This document shows, piece after piece, positions 36,400 to 48,700 of a stretch of DNA of 64,000 nt (within the stretch, counting starts at the first letter, position 1; the number at the start of each line of letters is the position of its first letter). The notes under the pieces are model-generated. The model was not told the origin of the DNA. It saw only the letters and a list, made by a program, of their open reading frames with translations, and did no database searches. Position numbers and translations under genes: made by a program. The DNA comes from Rosellinia necatrix (taxonomy: Eukaryota > Ascomycota > Sordariomycetes > Xylariales > Xylariaceae): NCBI GenBank assembly GCA_021209875.1, contig JAGYVD010000009.1, forward strand, positions 1,798,001-1,862,000. The letters are read 5' to 3'.

Positions 36400-36690
36400 C
36401 GTTATAAAGCTTATTAGTTTAAAGTATTATTTTTAAATTAATTAATAAGCTAGCAATTTTTAAAATATATTAACAATATATTATAAAAATATTTAAATAT
36501 TTTTGTACAACTTATATTAATAATATTTTAATTTATTTAAATAATAAACTAAAATATTAATATTATATAAATAAAATATTATTATGTTTTAAAAAATAGA
36601 ATTATAAGCCGATTTAAAAAATATAAGTTTTATATAAAAAAACTAAGTTTTTAAGTTTATTATCAGAATTAAAAATATAAAATTAACTTT
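36400..36690 (+). pseudogene. Element IV reverse transcriptase remnant
   Basis: The plus-strand frame reads TYINNILIYLNN at about 36510-36545, corresponding to the gypsy polymerase core Y-x-D-D-I-L-I-(Y/F)-S. Both catalytic aspartate codons now read AAT (asparagine), the result expected from G-to-A change. About 30 codons further on, KPI, VLYKKTKFL and LLS fit the D-x-x-K-C-x-F ... K-Y-L-G-x-I-I-S block. Stops fall at expected Gln or Trp positions. A relic of FLNFCNFYKNFI (FLGF-x-N-Y-R-R-F-I in the family) continues at about 36755-36790. Confidence 0.75.
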
Positions 36691-36989
36691 AATAAAATCG
36701 AAATTATTTATAATTAAAAATATTTAAAAAATAAATAAAACGTTATTAAAAAAATATAATCGTTTTTAAATTTTTATAACTTTTATAAAAATTTATTTAT
36801 AAATATAAATAAATAATTAAGCTATTAAATAATTTAATTTATATTAAAGCCGACTTAATTTAATTAAATTTTTATTAAAAGCGTTTAAAACGTTAAAAAT
36901 AAACTAATTAGCATGCTAATATTAAAACATTTTAATTATAAAAATAAAACCTAAATAAAAATAAATATATTTAATAGTATAGCCGCCAG

Positions 36990-37180
36990 CGCTTTATTAT
37001 AAAAAAACTATAAATATTTTATAACAGCTAGTTATATTTTATTTAAAAACTTTTAAAACGTAAAATTAAACTATAATATTTATAATAAAAAATATTAGCA
37101 GTAGTTAAAAAGCTGTTTTATTAAAAAACAGAACTAATAAGTTTATAATAACTGCAGCTGTTTTTAATTATTATAAATTA
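36990..37180 (+). pseudogene. Element IV RNase H remnant
   Basis: A frame near 37055-37115 reads KLNYNIYNKKY, matching the gypsy RNase H motif (E)-L-N-Y-(D/E)-I-(H/Y)-D-K-E. It is followed by an FY.KTEL stretch where families have W(R/K)H-Y-L. It lies at the right distance downstream of the polymerase core. Stops and Asp-to-Asn changes fit RIP. Confidence 0.65.
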
Positions 37181-37899
37181 TATTGTATTAAAATATTTTA
37201 ATATAAAAAAATTTTAAATTTAAAACAAACTAAATAAGCTAAGCTTATTATATATTATAATTTTAATATTATATATTGTTTAAAATTAAAAATATAATAA
37301 CAGATATTTTTTAAACTAATAAAAATTTAAAAATATAAAAACAATAAAAAATAAATAAAAACTATAGCTTTTTTAAACTAATAATTTTAAAATAATAAAA
37401 ACATATATAAAATATATATTATAAAAATATTATATTTTTATTATTATTAAAAATAATATTTATAAACGTAATATTTAAAGCTAATCGATATAATATTAGC
37501 TTAAATAAATATTAAAAAAGCTTAAGCTAATAAAAATTTTAATTAGTTAATATTAAAAAACCTTTTATTATATAAAAAAAAATTAGTTGTTTTTAAATTA
37601 AATAATCTAAAAACTTAAATAATTAAAAAAGCTTATATAAAGCTGGCAATAATATATTTAAGCCGCAGAAAAATAAAATATTTAATGTTTTAACGTTATT
37701 AATAGCTAAAGCTATATTATAAAATTAATTAATATATAATAAACTGTTTTTATTATTTTACGAAAATTTTTTGCGATAAAATATTAAAAAAGCTGACTTT
37801 TACTAATGCTAAAATATATATAATAATATATAGTAGTTAATTTTAAAAACTTTTTAAAAATAAATATAAAAATAATATAATATTTTATATAATTAATAA

Positions 37900-38260
37900 A
37901 CTATTAAAACTAATATAAATAACTATATATAAAAGTTAATAATAATAAAAAATACGGCTAAAATATATTATAAAAGTTTTTATTAAATATATAAATAGCT
38001 AAAATAATAATTAGTAATAAAAAAGCTAGTTTATTGCTAATTTTATAAACAAGCTATTAAAATCTACAGCATAAAGCTAGACTTTTTATAATAAAACATT
38101 ATTAATTAATAAAATAAGTAAAAATAATATATTAATAAATAGATTAGCAGCTGTAATTATATATTAATTATTTTTAAAAACTAGTTTAAAGCGCTTTTAG
38201 TTTTAAACGTTATATAAATATTTTGTTTTATAAAGCTTTAAAAAGCTGTTTTTAAAAAAT
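37900..38260 (+). pseudogene. Element IV integrase remnant
   Basis: The plus-strand frame gives TAKIYYKSFY near 37960. FYKQAIKIYSIKLDF at 38041-38085 matches the F-W-(K/E)-x5-G-I-K-x-x-x-S stretch after the second catalytic Asp of Ty3/gypsy integrases. The following region keeps the spacing of the H-P-Q-T-D-G-Q block but with stops and AAT codons. Further basic stretches (KNKTIIKKQVKK) extend to about 38350. Confidence 0.65.
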
Positions 38261-38350
38261 ATTAATAAAAAGCTAATAAATATAACGTTTAATTAAAAGT
38301 TTTAAATAAAAATAAAACAATTATAAAAAAACAAGTTAAAAAAATTATTT

Positions 38351-39281
38351 AAAAAAAACTTAAGCGTTTATAAAAAGTCCGCGACTACGTTAAAAAATAA
38401 AAATATAAATATAAAAATATAATAATAAATAATTATATAAGCTAATAAATATTAATAAAACTTAAACTTTATAATTAAAAACTATATATTTATACTATAA
38501 AAAAAAAAAAAAACTAATTAACTTAATAATAAGCTAGACTATTTAATAATATAACAAGTTTATAAAATTATTAATATTAAAATTAACTGTTTTAATATAT
38601 TTAAACTAAAATTATTAATAATATAATAAAAAACCGTTAGTTTTATGCTAAATAATTATAAAATACGCTAATAATTTTTATTTAAATAAAAAATGTTTTA
38701 ATTAAAAAAAATAGTTAATAAAGCGCTAAAAAAAAATAAAAATAAAAAAATTTTATTATTAAAATCTAAAAAAAAACTGTTTTATAAAATATTTTAAAAA
38801 GCTAAAAATATAATAATAATTAATATTTAGCTGCTAATTTAAAAACGTTTTAATTAAACTAAAAAATATTATAATAAATATTTAAAAAAACAAAACTATT
38901 AAAGCAGCTATAAAATTAAATTAAAACAGCTAAAAAAATATATTTATTAAAGCATATAAAAATAATAATATATTAAAAAATAAAATATAGCTAAAATTAT
39001 AAATAAAATATAAATAATATAATAAATAGCTTAATTAAAAATAAATTAAATAAAAATTAATTAATTAACGTAATAAATATAAAACTAAAAATTAAAAACT
39101 TTTAAACTTTAATTAATTATATATACTAAAAATATTTTTTTACTACGTAAAAGTATTAATTTAAAAGTTTTTAGTTTAAGTTTTAAACGTAACATAAACA
39201 GGTTTAAAAAAAATCAGCTTAATATATTTTTAGTTTTACGCAGCTAAAAATTTAAGCTAAGTTTTTTTATAAAAAAAAGAT
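38351..39281 (+). other. Element IV interior, 3' region
   Basis: A-rich, with lysine-rich broken frames continuing from integrase. By comparison with gypsy elements this would be the integrase C-terminus, perhaps a chromodomain, and the 3' untranslated part. No specific motif was identified. It ends in the polypurine tract AAAAAAAAGA at 39271-39280. Confidence 0.35.
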
Positions 39282-39550
39282 TATTATAATTTATAGTTAT
39301 AATAGTTTTAATTAGCTGCACAAATAAATAGCCTAGCAGCCTTTAATTAATTCCCTAGCTAAATAGGTATAAGAGGAGGTGGTAAATACGGTAGGCTAAT
39401 CACGTAATAAATAACCAGTAGTATATATAAGTAGGAATTCTGGCCGTCGGCCCTGTGTATAGTTCTCTTCTTTTTTTAACCTTAGTTTTTTTTCCTAATA
39501 TATAGGTATAATTGGGCTCCGCTCCAACTGCCGCTATTGCAGCCATCACA
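39282..39550 (+). repeat. 3' LTR of element IV
   Basis: A 269-bp partner of 32783-33051. Its first 39 bp differ from the 5' copy at 16 sites, all C-to-T or G-to-A. Its outer half is nearly intact (GGCCGTCGGCCCTGTG, GGGCTCCGCTCCAACTGCCG). It ends CCATCACA at 39550, followed by CATAG. Confidence 0.9.
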
Positions 39551-40352
39551 CATAGACCAGCTGTAGCGCATAGACTGGACCTACTCTATACACCTGCACT
39601 TAGCCAGAATTTTAATAGGCTAATTTTTTTTATTTATTTATTTTTTTTTTATTTATAGATTTTTATATAATATATTATTTATTGCTAAAGTTTTAACTAT
39701 TTGTTTATAATTAGTATAATAATTTATAAATTATTTTATTTTAAAATATTAAAACAGCTTTTTAAATATTTTTATATAAAAATAAAATTAATAATATAAT
39801 ATTAACTTTTTTATTAATAGTGCTTATAAATATATTAAAAGTTTAGCATGTTAAAACACTACTTTATTATATAAAGTTTTTAAGTTTTAATATACTTTAT
39901 AAAAAACTTTTAATAATATATTTAAAATTAAATATATTTAAATTATTTTAAAAATTTAATATAGCATATTTAATTATTAAAGCTAATATTAAAACTAAAG
40001 CTATATAAAAGTTATGGTTTAATTTTGCTTAAAAATTTAATTTATTAATTAAAACTTTAGACTTTTACCCTGTTTTATATAATAAAACTTATAAATTTTT
40101 ATAAAACAGTTAATATTTTAATATAAAATTTTATTATAATTATTATAAAAATAATTAACAAGTTTTTTTAAAAACTTATTATAAAAAAAATAATTTTGTT
40201 TAGCTTAATTTTAATAAACTTATTAATATAAAATTATTTATAAACTTTATATAAACTTTTTTATTTTTATTATTTTTTTAATGTAATAAAATTAAAATAT
40301 ATATATTAATAACTTTTTAATAAACAGCGCCTAATTATTATTTTATTATACA
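39551..40352 (+). mobile_element. Family A element, copy 3, remainder
   Basis: The TIR continues from the CATAG duplication (CCAGCTGTAGCGCATAGACT, then CACCTGCACTTAGCCAGAA) to 39721. The spacer follows and is homologous to that of copy 2 (reverse complement of 30972-31181) to about 39945. Weaker similarity continues to the sequence left of 15290, including an ACTTTAGACTTT block near 40055. No right TIR can be seen, so it is either mutated beyond recognition or was replaced by the GC-rich island at 40375. The right limit given is therefore only approximate. Confidence 0.6.
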
Positions 40353-40374
40353 TGATATTATTAAACAAATAAAA

Positions 40375-40583
40375 ATAAGAAGATTGGTATGAGGGTAGAA
40401 AGAAAGATGCTCTATTCATTCCTCTGCTAGGTGGGGAATTCTAGTAAGTCTAGAATTAACCCCTGCAGGGGTGGCCGTGGGCCACCTGTTGCCAGCCGTA
40501 GCCTGTGCAACCTATCTAATCTAATCTAATAATACTCGAGCCGTTGGCTTGATTGATACGGGCCCCTTCAGGGACTCTATCAA
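40375..40583. other. Unclassified GC-rich island with palindromes
   Basis: About 210 bp with near-normal base composition and abrupt edges. Inside are the perfect palindrome ACCCCTGCAGGGGT (40459-40472), GGCCGTGGGCC, three CTAAT units (about 40514-40530) and a terminal hairpin-like pair TGATA ... TATCA at 40554-40582 enclosing CCCCTTCAGGG. It shares CACCTGTTGCCA with family A but in another arrangement, and I found no second copy in the window. By analogy with the other islands it is probably the end of a transposable element (TIR or solo LTR), but I cannot name it. Confidence 0.5.
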
Positions 40584-40994
40584 AAAACTGTTATAAAATA
40601 AGCTATAAAATTTAACGCTTATATTATAAAATATAAAAAAACGTTTAATAAAAAAAAAAACGATTTAAAAATATTAAAACAAAGCTAATAGCAGCTTAAA
40701 AATAATTATTTAATGTTTAATAAAGTTTTGTGAAAACATAATAAAAATTAAATAAATTATATAAATAAAATAAAAAATATAAACTTTTTATAATTAAACT
40801 ATTTAATAGCTAAAATAATAATATAGCTATAAATTATATTATAGTTAAACTAAAAATTATAATAATTAATTCTAACTATATTTAAAACTTATTAAATAAA
40901 TTTAACTAATAATAATAGGCATTAGATAGTTAGAGAGAGATGAAGATCAATTTAATATTTATGTTCTAGTTTAATTAATATATAGCTATTTTTA

Positions 40995-41135
40995 GAAGCT
41001 TTCCGGCAGGAAGCCTTTATTAAAAAAGCTTCTCAAAAAAAAGCTTCTTTAAAAAAAGCGTCCGATAAAATAGCTTTTTTAAAAAAGCTGTTGGTTGGGA
41101 TAGCTTTTAACAAAAAGCTTTATAATTGCTTTTAA
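40995..41135 (+). repeat. Cluster of short irregular AGCTT-rich repeats
   Basis: A run of A-tracts followed by AGCTTC, AGCGTCC, AGCTTT or AGCTGT recurs every 14-21 bp, about six to eight times, with GCTTTCCGGCAGGAAGC as a GC-rich palindrome at its left edge (40999-41015). The units alternate in strand (AAAAAAGCTTC and AGCTTTTTTAAAAAAGCT), so the cluster could form hairpins. It is not an obvious product of RIP alone. Confidence 0.45.
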
Positions 41136-44000
41136 TATAAAAGTATTAATAACCTTGTTAATTTATAACAGCTAAAAAAAAAGAATTAAAGCAAAAAAAA
41201 CCTTTTGCGCTTTTTAGAAGTATTTGCAGCTTAATAATAATTGTTAATAAAAACTTGCAAATAATAATAATATTTTTAGTTTATAAGTTTAAGTTTAATT
41301 TATTAATAGTAAAATATAAAAATAAAAAGTAAAAATATAAAAAAAGTTTAATGTTTTAAATATATAATTTATAAATAAAAACAGCGTTTATAGTTTATAA
41401 GTTTAAGCTTATTTTATTAATACAAATAAAAAATAAAAATAATAGATTTTTATATCGTTATTAAAAATAAAAAGCTAATATTGTTATTATAAAGTATTAG
41501 TATAAAAAATATGCATAATAACGAAAATATTAAAAAAAAGTTAAAAAAAAATTAAAAAAAAAACAACTTAAAAAAACAACAACAAAATAAATGTTGTTAG
41601 AAAATATTAACATATAAAACAATAATAATTAATAAAAGCTTTATTATTAAAAAAAAAATAGTTTATAAAAATGGTTAACTGTTTAAAAACTAACCGGCTT
41701 TTTTAAACTTTGCGTTTTAATGTTTTAAAAAGCTAAGCTATATTTAATAGTATTTATTAAATATAACAGCGTTTATTTGCTGCTTTTAATAGCGATTCTT
41801 GTAAATTTAAGCTTGTATTAATAATAACTTGCTTATATATAGTTTTTTCGCGTAACTAAGATTTTTTTAGCCCCCGAAGTTTTTTTTGCTAACGCTTTTA
41901 TTAATTAAACAAGCGTTACAACTAATGCAGTGTTTAAAAAAGTTTTTTTTGTTAGCTTTTTAACTAATATAATTACAAAAATCGTTAATATCGCAGACGT
42001 TGTTATAATTATTAGAATTATTAGTATTATAAACGTTATTGTAATTAATTATATAGCTAATAATATAAAAGTTATTAAAAAACTTTTATGTTTAACTTAT
42101 ATAGCTTTGTTAATTTAATAATTAATAATTTTTAATTTTAAAAAAATATTTAATAGAGTATAGTTATAATCCTGTATTTTTTTTTTTATTAATTTTTTAA
42201 TTTAAGCGCGTAAAATAAGAATTTTAATCGTTAATAATTAAATAGCTTTAATTATTATGTTTAAAAATCTTTTAAGTTTATTATTAAGCAAGCTTTTAAT
42301 TTTATTAATTTTATTTATAAAAATAGTCTGATTAAATAAAACAATTAAAGTTATAAAGCTTTTATAATGTATTATCGGACTGCTTTTAATATAAAAAGCT
42401 TTTTTATAATAAAAACCAAAAGTAAACGTTACTGCGTTATTTTTTAAGTTTTAAAAATAATTATATAATTATTTTATAATTTTATATTAAATATTTGCTG
42501 TTATATTAATAATAATAGCTAATTTTTAATTATTATTAGTTTTTGCTTGTTAAAATATAATATTATATTAGCTTTTATATACAACGTTGCTAAAAATATA
42601 TTTATAATTTTTTTTAGTGTTAAACAATATTTAATGTTGCTATAACGCAACGTTTATAATATTAGTTAACGCTTTATAAAGCTTTAATTATTAAACTTAT
42701 AAAAATTAAGCTTGTTTAAACGTTAATTATATCGTTTAAAGTTCTTTAAACAGTGTTTAAATACTTATATTTACGGTTTTAATTTACAACTGTTTAAACT
42801 TAGTTTATATCGCTTAATAATAAATATTAATATTATTTTAATTAACGTTATTATTTATATTGCTAGCGATTTTCCGATCGCTTATTAAATTATTTATTTT
42901 AGTTAATATAAACAATATTACTAGCGCAGTATTAAAATTACGTTAATATTTTTGTTTATATATTTATATAGTTTAACGCTTAATATCGATTTTTTTGTTT
43001 TAAATATTTATAACTACAGCGTTATTATTTGCTAGAATATTTATAATATTAATAGCTTTTTAAATAACTGTAGAATTAATAGCAGAACTAGTTGCAACCG
43101 CATTAAAAATAAAAACTTTATATTATATGTTTTTATTAACTTAATGCTTTTTTTTATTATTATTATCGGCTGCTTTAATAAAAACAGCAATAATATTTTT
43201 AATAAGTTTATATGGCTTAAAAAAATAACTTGTTTAAAAAAAAGGTATTAATTAAAAAGCTTTTAAAACTTTTAGCTATTTAAGTTTTATTTATATTAAT
43301 AAAAGCTTAATTTAGTTAAAAAAAGTTTTAAAATTATATTTAGCACTACTAAAATTTATAAAGCTTTAATATTTTTATAGCAGAAATATTAAAATATTTT
43401 TAATAACATTATAATTATTTTTAGCTTTTATTTTATTATTTTTTAAGCTGCTTTTAATTTTAAAATATAATTTAAATTTAAGAAATTAACGATATAATAC
43501 TATAATAGCTAAATTAGCTATAATATAGTCGTTATTAATATTATTTTAAATTAAATATTGTTTAAAAATATGTTTTAATAATTTTAAAAATTAATAAGCT
43601 TATAACTAAAAAACGTTATTAGTTTAAATTAGTTGATTTTTTTATAATTACGTTTTTTAATTTAATATTAATTATAATTAGCTTAAATGTTTAAGCGACT
43701 ATTATATTAATAGTTAATTTATAATATACTTGCTAATTATGTTTGCTAGCAGTGTTTTAAAAAAAATCGGCCGCTATAATTATTATTTTAATTTAACCGT
43801 TAAAATAAAAAATAAGTTTTAGGACTTTTTTTTAAAAAAGCATGTTAATTTAATTATAGCTTAAATTATTATTAAAAGCAACAATTTTGTTATAGTCGGC
43901 TATAAAGCAGCAGATCGTTTCTGCAGATGCTATTTTAACTATAAATAAAGTAATATTATATTAAATAATACACAGAAATAATAAATAACAAATAAAAATC

Positions 44001-44336
44001 GTGTTAAGCAGTATATTAATAATAAAAATAGTAATAAACAATATATTACAAAATATAAAAATAGTAATAAAAATATATTATATAAATAATATAAAAAAGC
44101 TTTATCTAAAAAGCTGGTATATAAAAGCTTTATATGAGAAGGCTTTATATACTTTATTTTATTTAAAAAACAATAAAATAAAAAAACAATTATACGCGTT
44201 AAACAAAATATATAAAATAAATAAGTTGGTTATATTTAATTTATTTAGTTTAAATAACCAGGCTAGTTATATTTATCGCGCCGTGCGCAGTAGTATTTAT
44301 ATATTAATAATTAAAATAATATCTATTTATTGCTAA
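44001..44336 (+). pseudogene. Longest open stretch in the window, unknown origin
   Basis: A 111-codon open stretch that begins at GTG rather than ATG. It still contains TGG and CAA/CAG codons (KSWYIKALYEKALYTLF, then KKQLYALNK, and NNQASYIYRAV). RIP would be expected to turn such codons into stops, so this may be a less mutated piece of a real coding sequence, perhaps a retroelement gag or similar helical protein. There is no recognisable motif. The lysine/isoleucine/tyrosine bias is what AT-rich sequence gives by chance, so it could also be meaningless. Confidence 0.25.
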
Positions 44337-45406
44337 TCTTTATTTAATATTTTTTTTATTACTTTTATTACAAGTTTTGCTTTTTTAATACGTTTAATAT
44401 ATAGTTTTTTTAAAATAACCAGGTTTTTTTATTAAAGCTTTTCTTAATTTAGCAGCGTATTATATAAATAATGTTTTAAAATATTATTTATTATATAAAG
44501 CTTTATATTTTTATTAAATAAAATATTTTAATATTAAATATTTATTAGTTTTATTAATTTATTAAATTAATATAGTTTTAATTTTATAAAATATAAAATC
44601 GTTAATATTTTTTTAATATAAATATATTTAAAGCGTTTTTGTTTTAGTAAAAAAGTTAAGTTTTAGCGGCGTTAAAAACAAATATGCTATTAAAACAATT
44701 TAATATATACGTTAATATTTAAAAGATTTTGATTTATATACTAGTTTATTTATTTTTTAATATAATAAATAGTTTTGTCTGTTATTATAATTATTTTCGC
44801 AAAGGTTTTTAAGCAGGTAATATTTTTTATATAAATATAAAATTTTCTTTTTATTTATTTAAAATTAAATTAAATTATGTTTAATATTATATTAAATTTT
44901 TATATTACCTGCAGCAAATTAGATGGCTGTTTTAATATTTATTTAATATAATTAGCAATAAAATTAAAATTAATTAATTTATAAAATATTTTATAATTAA
45001 TAAAAATTTTATAGTTTAAAGCTTAATATTATTTTATTTAGACTTTTTACTGCTATTAATTTAACGTTATTAAAATTATATTATAATATTAAAATAATAT
45101 TTATTTATAATGTTTTAAAAATATAACATAATAATAAATAACGCTTTTAATATTTTAATTATATTTTTGCTTTAACTGTTAGTTTAAAAATAATAACTTG
45201 TTGTTATTTTTAATAATATATATATTTTAGTTTATAAAATTTGCCAGAATTTAAATATAAATTTTAAGTTTTTATTTAAAATAATTTTTGCTAGCATGTT
45301 TTAATTATAATAATAATATAAGTATTAAAACTTTTGTTTATTTTTTGGTTTTATATATAGCATTTTTAAGTATTAATAATATTTTTTTAAAAATTTATAA
45401 ATAACT

Positions 45407-45727
45407 TGTCACGATAAAGTAGATAGCTTTGGCAGAAGGCTGGTGATCGCAGCCCAAATGCCGCGGTAAGCCCTGTAGTTAAGTTAATAGCTGTTAAAAT
45501 AAGCGGTCGGGCTTGTATAAGCCCGACTTATTTAAACGGACTAATTATAAAGCAAAAAAAATATAATCTTTTTTTAGCTATATATATAAGCTGGCTAGTC
45601 TAATGATTTTAATATAATATAATTTAATTAAATAAATTATTATTATAAGCTTGAATTAATTTGTTTATATTAATTGTTTAGTTTTAATTCTATTGTTTTT
45701 ATATGATTTATTTATTTTTTTGCAATA
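45407..45727 (+). repeat. 5' LTR of element V
   Basis: The outer third is intact (GCAGAAGGCTGGTGATCGCA, AAATGCCGCGGTAAGCCC, GGTCGGGCTTG) and the inner end is mutated (TGCAATA against CGCAACA). AGCTATATATATAAGCTGGC at about 45578-45597 is shared with the 3' LTR and could be a TATA region. Confidence 0.85.
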
Positions 45728-48700
45728 GTTATAAGCTTGGTTTGCTAGTTAAGCTAGTATTTTTATTATAAAACGATTTTTGCTTTAAAGCTTGTTAATT
45801 TAAAAATTTTATTTTTTATTTTTATTTATTTTATATATTAAACGATTATTTAATTTAATTACTAAAATTTAGCAATTTATTTTTATTATAATAATTAATT
45901 ATATTAAGCCTGTTAATTTAAACAGCTTAATAAATTAGTTTTGCTAGTTTAAAAGTTTAAAATTTATATTAAAAATAAATATTTTAAAATATTATAAATT
46001 TAAACATATTAAAAATAATTTATTCTTTTAATATTAAACTAATATTTTTAATAAAAATCAGATTATAGTTAAACTTAAAAAACATGCAAAAATAAAATTT
46101 TAAGCTTATAACTTAATAAATCGATTTTAAATATTTTAAAAATTATAAAAGTTATAATATTATATAACGTAAACTTAATTAAATTTATTAAATATTTAAG
46201 ATTATATAAATAAATAAAAAGATTATTAAAATTAAATATATAAAAATCGTAGCTATAATAAATAAAAATAAAAATAAATAATTTAAGCAATTATTATTGT
46301 TTTTATAACTAATTAGTTTTTAGCTTTATAAACTTAAATAGTAATTTAAAAAAATATGTTTAAGTTTTAAACATATTAAATAAAAAGTATTAAAACTAAT
46401 AAATAATATAAAAAGTAATAAATAGCTTATTTATAAACTGTTGTTTATAATTTTTTAAAGTTTAAAAATACTTGTAATTAAAGCGTTTTTAAAAGCTTTT
46501 TATAAAAAACTAGGTTTAAATTAAGCCAGTGCTAAACTTATTAACGTAATAAAAAAATTATAAAAAAAGAAATTATATTATTTAACAAATATAAAAGCTT
46601 TTAAAAGTTTTAATATTTAATATAATATAAAACTTAAAAATTTAAACCGATTTTATTATATTAAACAATTAAATATAAAAGATTAGCTTAGTGAAAAATT
46701 AAATAAGTTATTTTATAAAAATTAAAATAATTATATAAATAGATTAACTAATAAATAATAATATTTATGCAGGCTTAACGTTAATAATATTTATAAATAA
46801 AGTTTAAAAAATATATAATTTTTAGCTAGCTGTTATAAATAAAACTAATTAAAAATAAATAACTTATTTACAAAAATAATTAATTAAATTAAAATATATT
46901 AAAAACTATATATTAAAAATCGTTTAAACAAGCTATTAATAATTAAAACCAAACATTTTTAAACAATTTATATTTTAAAAAAAGCTTAATAATAAAGCTA
47001 GCAGCAGCAAAAACTAGTTTAATAAATAGTTTAATTTTAAAATAAATTTTATAACAATAAATTTTATTTTTTTTAAAAGCACTGCTTATACTGCTAAAAT
47101 ATTTATTATTTTAAAATTTAAACGTTATATATGTTTTAACAGCATATTAATTAATAATTATAACGTTTTATATTTAATAAACAGTAAATCGTTTTTAAAA
47201 CTTAACTTGTTTATAATTACTTGTAATAAAAAACAGTTTAAATAAAAACTATAAAATTTTTAATTTTAAAAAAACATAAAATTATATATAAAATATTTAA
47301 TATATTTAAAAAACCGGTTTATAAATATAGTTTTAAAAATATAGCTTTAATTAAAAATTTTTATATAAATGTTATATTAAAAGTTTGTTTAAATAAAAAA
47401 AATCTAATTTAATAAAATTAATTATATATTAAAATATAAAAATATAAAAACAATATAATTATTATTAATTTATTTAAATAATATAACTTAGTTTTTTTAA
47501 ATATAACTTTATTTTTATTTATTAAAGCAGTATATTAATAATTAATTTATATAATTTTTTAATTTTATTTAAATAAATGTTGTAGGTTTAAACGTTATAA
47601 CTACGTTTAAAACTTTTAGCGTTTATACTGTTTTATAAAAACTTTTAAAACTAAGATTAAATTTTTAAAATTTATAATATTTAAAATCAGGTTATTTAAA
47701 ACAAAACATTTTATAAACGTTTATATATAAAATAAAAAATATAAAAATTTCAAAGATTTTATAAATTGAATATAAAAGCTGTACTAAAACGCAGGTGAAA
47801 AAAAATCGATAAAAAACGTTTAAAATAACGCGTAGCTCGCCTGTTTTAGCATATTTATTAAAATCTGTTTAACTATTTTTAAAATATAATAAATTAAGCT
47901 AAATATTTATTATTAAAAAAATACCACGGTATAATTTATATATATATTTTTTAATTAAAGTTAAAAAATAGTTGCTACTTTAATTATAAAATTTAAACAT
48001 TAAATAATAAAATAAGTTAAATTTTAATATATAAAATTTAAAATAATAATAAAAAAATAATTATTATTAAAAGTTTAATAAAATATAAACGTTAAATTAA
48101 ATATTAAAAATTAAAAATAAATTAATATTTATTAAAATTTTTAAATTAAACAGCGCGTGAAAACGCGCTAGCTAAAAATTATTAATTAAATTATTAAAAT
48201 ATTAAAAAAACAGAACTTTTAAAAATGTTTAGCTAAAACTATTAAAATAGTAGTTTAGCTATATAATAAAAGCTTTTCTGCTGTAAAAATTATTATATGT
48301 TTTATTATGTTTTAAAAACTAGTTTAAATATTTATTCTGTTAATATATTTTAAAACGCGTTAAAAACTAATAAATAATTTCTGTTTTAATTAAAATAAAA
48401 TATATATATATAAATATTAAACTTATTTAATAAAAATTAATAAGCTTGCTAAATATAATTAATAAAAATATAAAACTAAAGTTTATGCTTATATAAAATG
48501 TTTTATAAGCTATTAAGCTTATAACTTATATTATATATAAATTTTTAATTAAATAAAATACTTATTATATAAAACGTTAAATTTATTAAAAAAATTTTAT
48601 TAAAAAAACAAAAAAACTAACTATTAAAATAAATAAAGGTTTTATTAAATAAATTATTAAAATTAAATTTAAGCGTGTAAATTTTTTGTTATATTAAATA

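Larger units (their letters stand above)
32783..39550 (+). mobile_element. Element IV: full-length Ty3/gypsy LTR retrotransposon
   Basis: The element is 6768 bp with co-linear 269-bp LTRs (TGTCATGACCC at the start, CCATCACA at the end) and an exact CATAG duplication (32778-32782 and 39551-39555). AAAAAAAAGA at 39271-39280, just before the 3' LTR, is a good polypurine tract and fixes the plus orientation. Reverse transcriptase, RNase H and integrase relics follow in gypsy order. The same LTR family occurs as a solo copy at 28948-29217. The element sits inside family A copy 3. Confidence 0.9.
40584..45401. other. Degraded debris between GC island and element V
   Basis: A-rich up to about 41.8 kb, then T-rich. 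A moderately GC-richer patch at 40980-41110 holds short repeats (see separate entry). The stretch 41830-43000 shows runs of GTTATTATT-like triplets and retained CG dinucleotides. Two short open frames with GTG starts occur at 41930-42118 and 44001-44336. No known domain was recognised. The T-rich part probably continues at 53544 and 61305, being split by elements V and VI. Confidence 0.4.

Noticed and set aside
40353..40582. GC island read as a complete solo LTR (TG ... CA ends)
   Set aside because: Five-base flanks (ATACA and AAAAA) do not match, no second copy is present, and the left part is not distinct from debris.
41930..42118. 62-codon plus-strand open frame with GTG start
   Set aside because: It is dominated by Ile, Val and Asn from GTTATT-type triplets, with no ATG start. 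No support for a gene.
46075..46290. 71-codon minus-strand open frame in element V
   Set aside because: It consists almost only of Phe, Ile, Tyr, Leu and Lys, as expected from random AT sequence, and lies antisense to the presumed element orientation.
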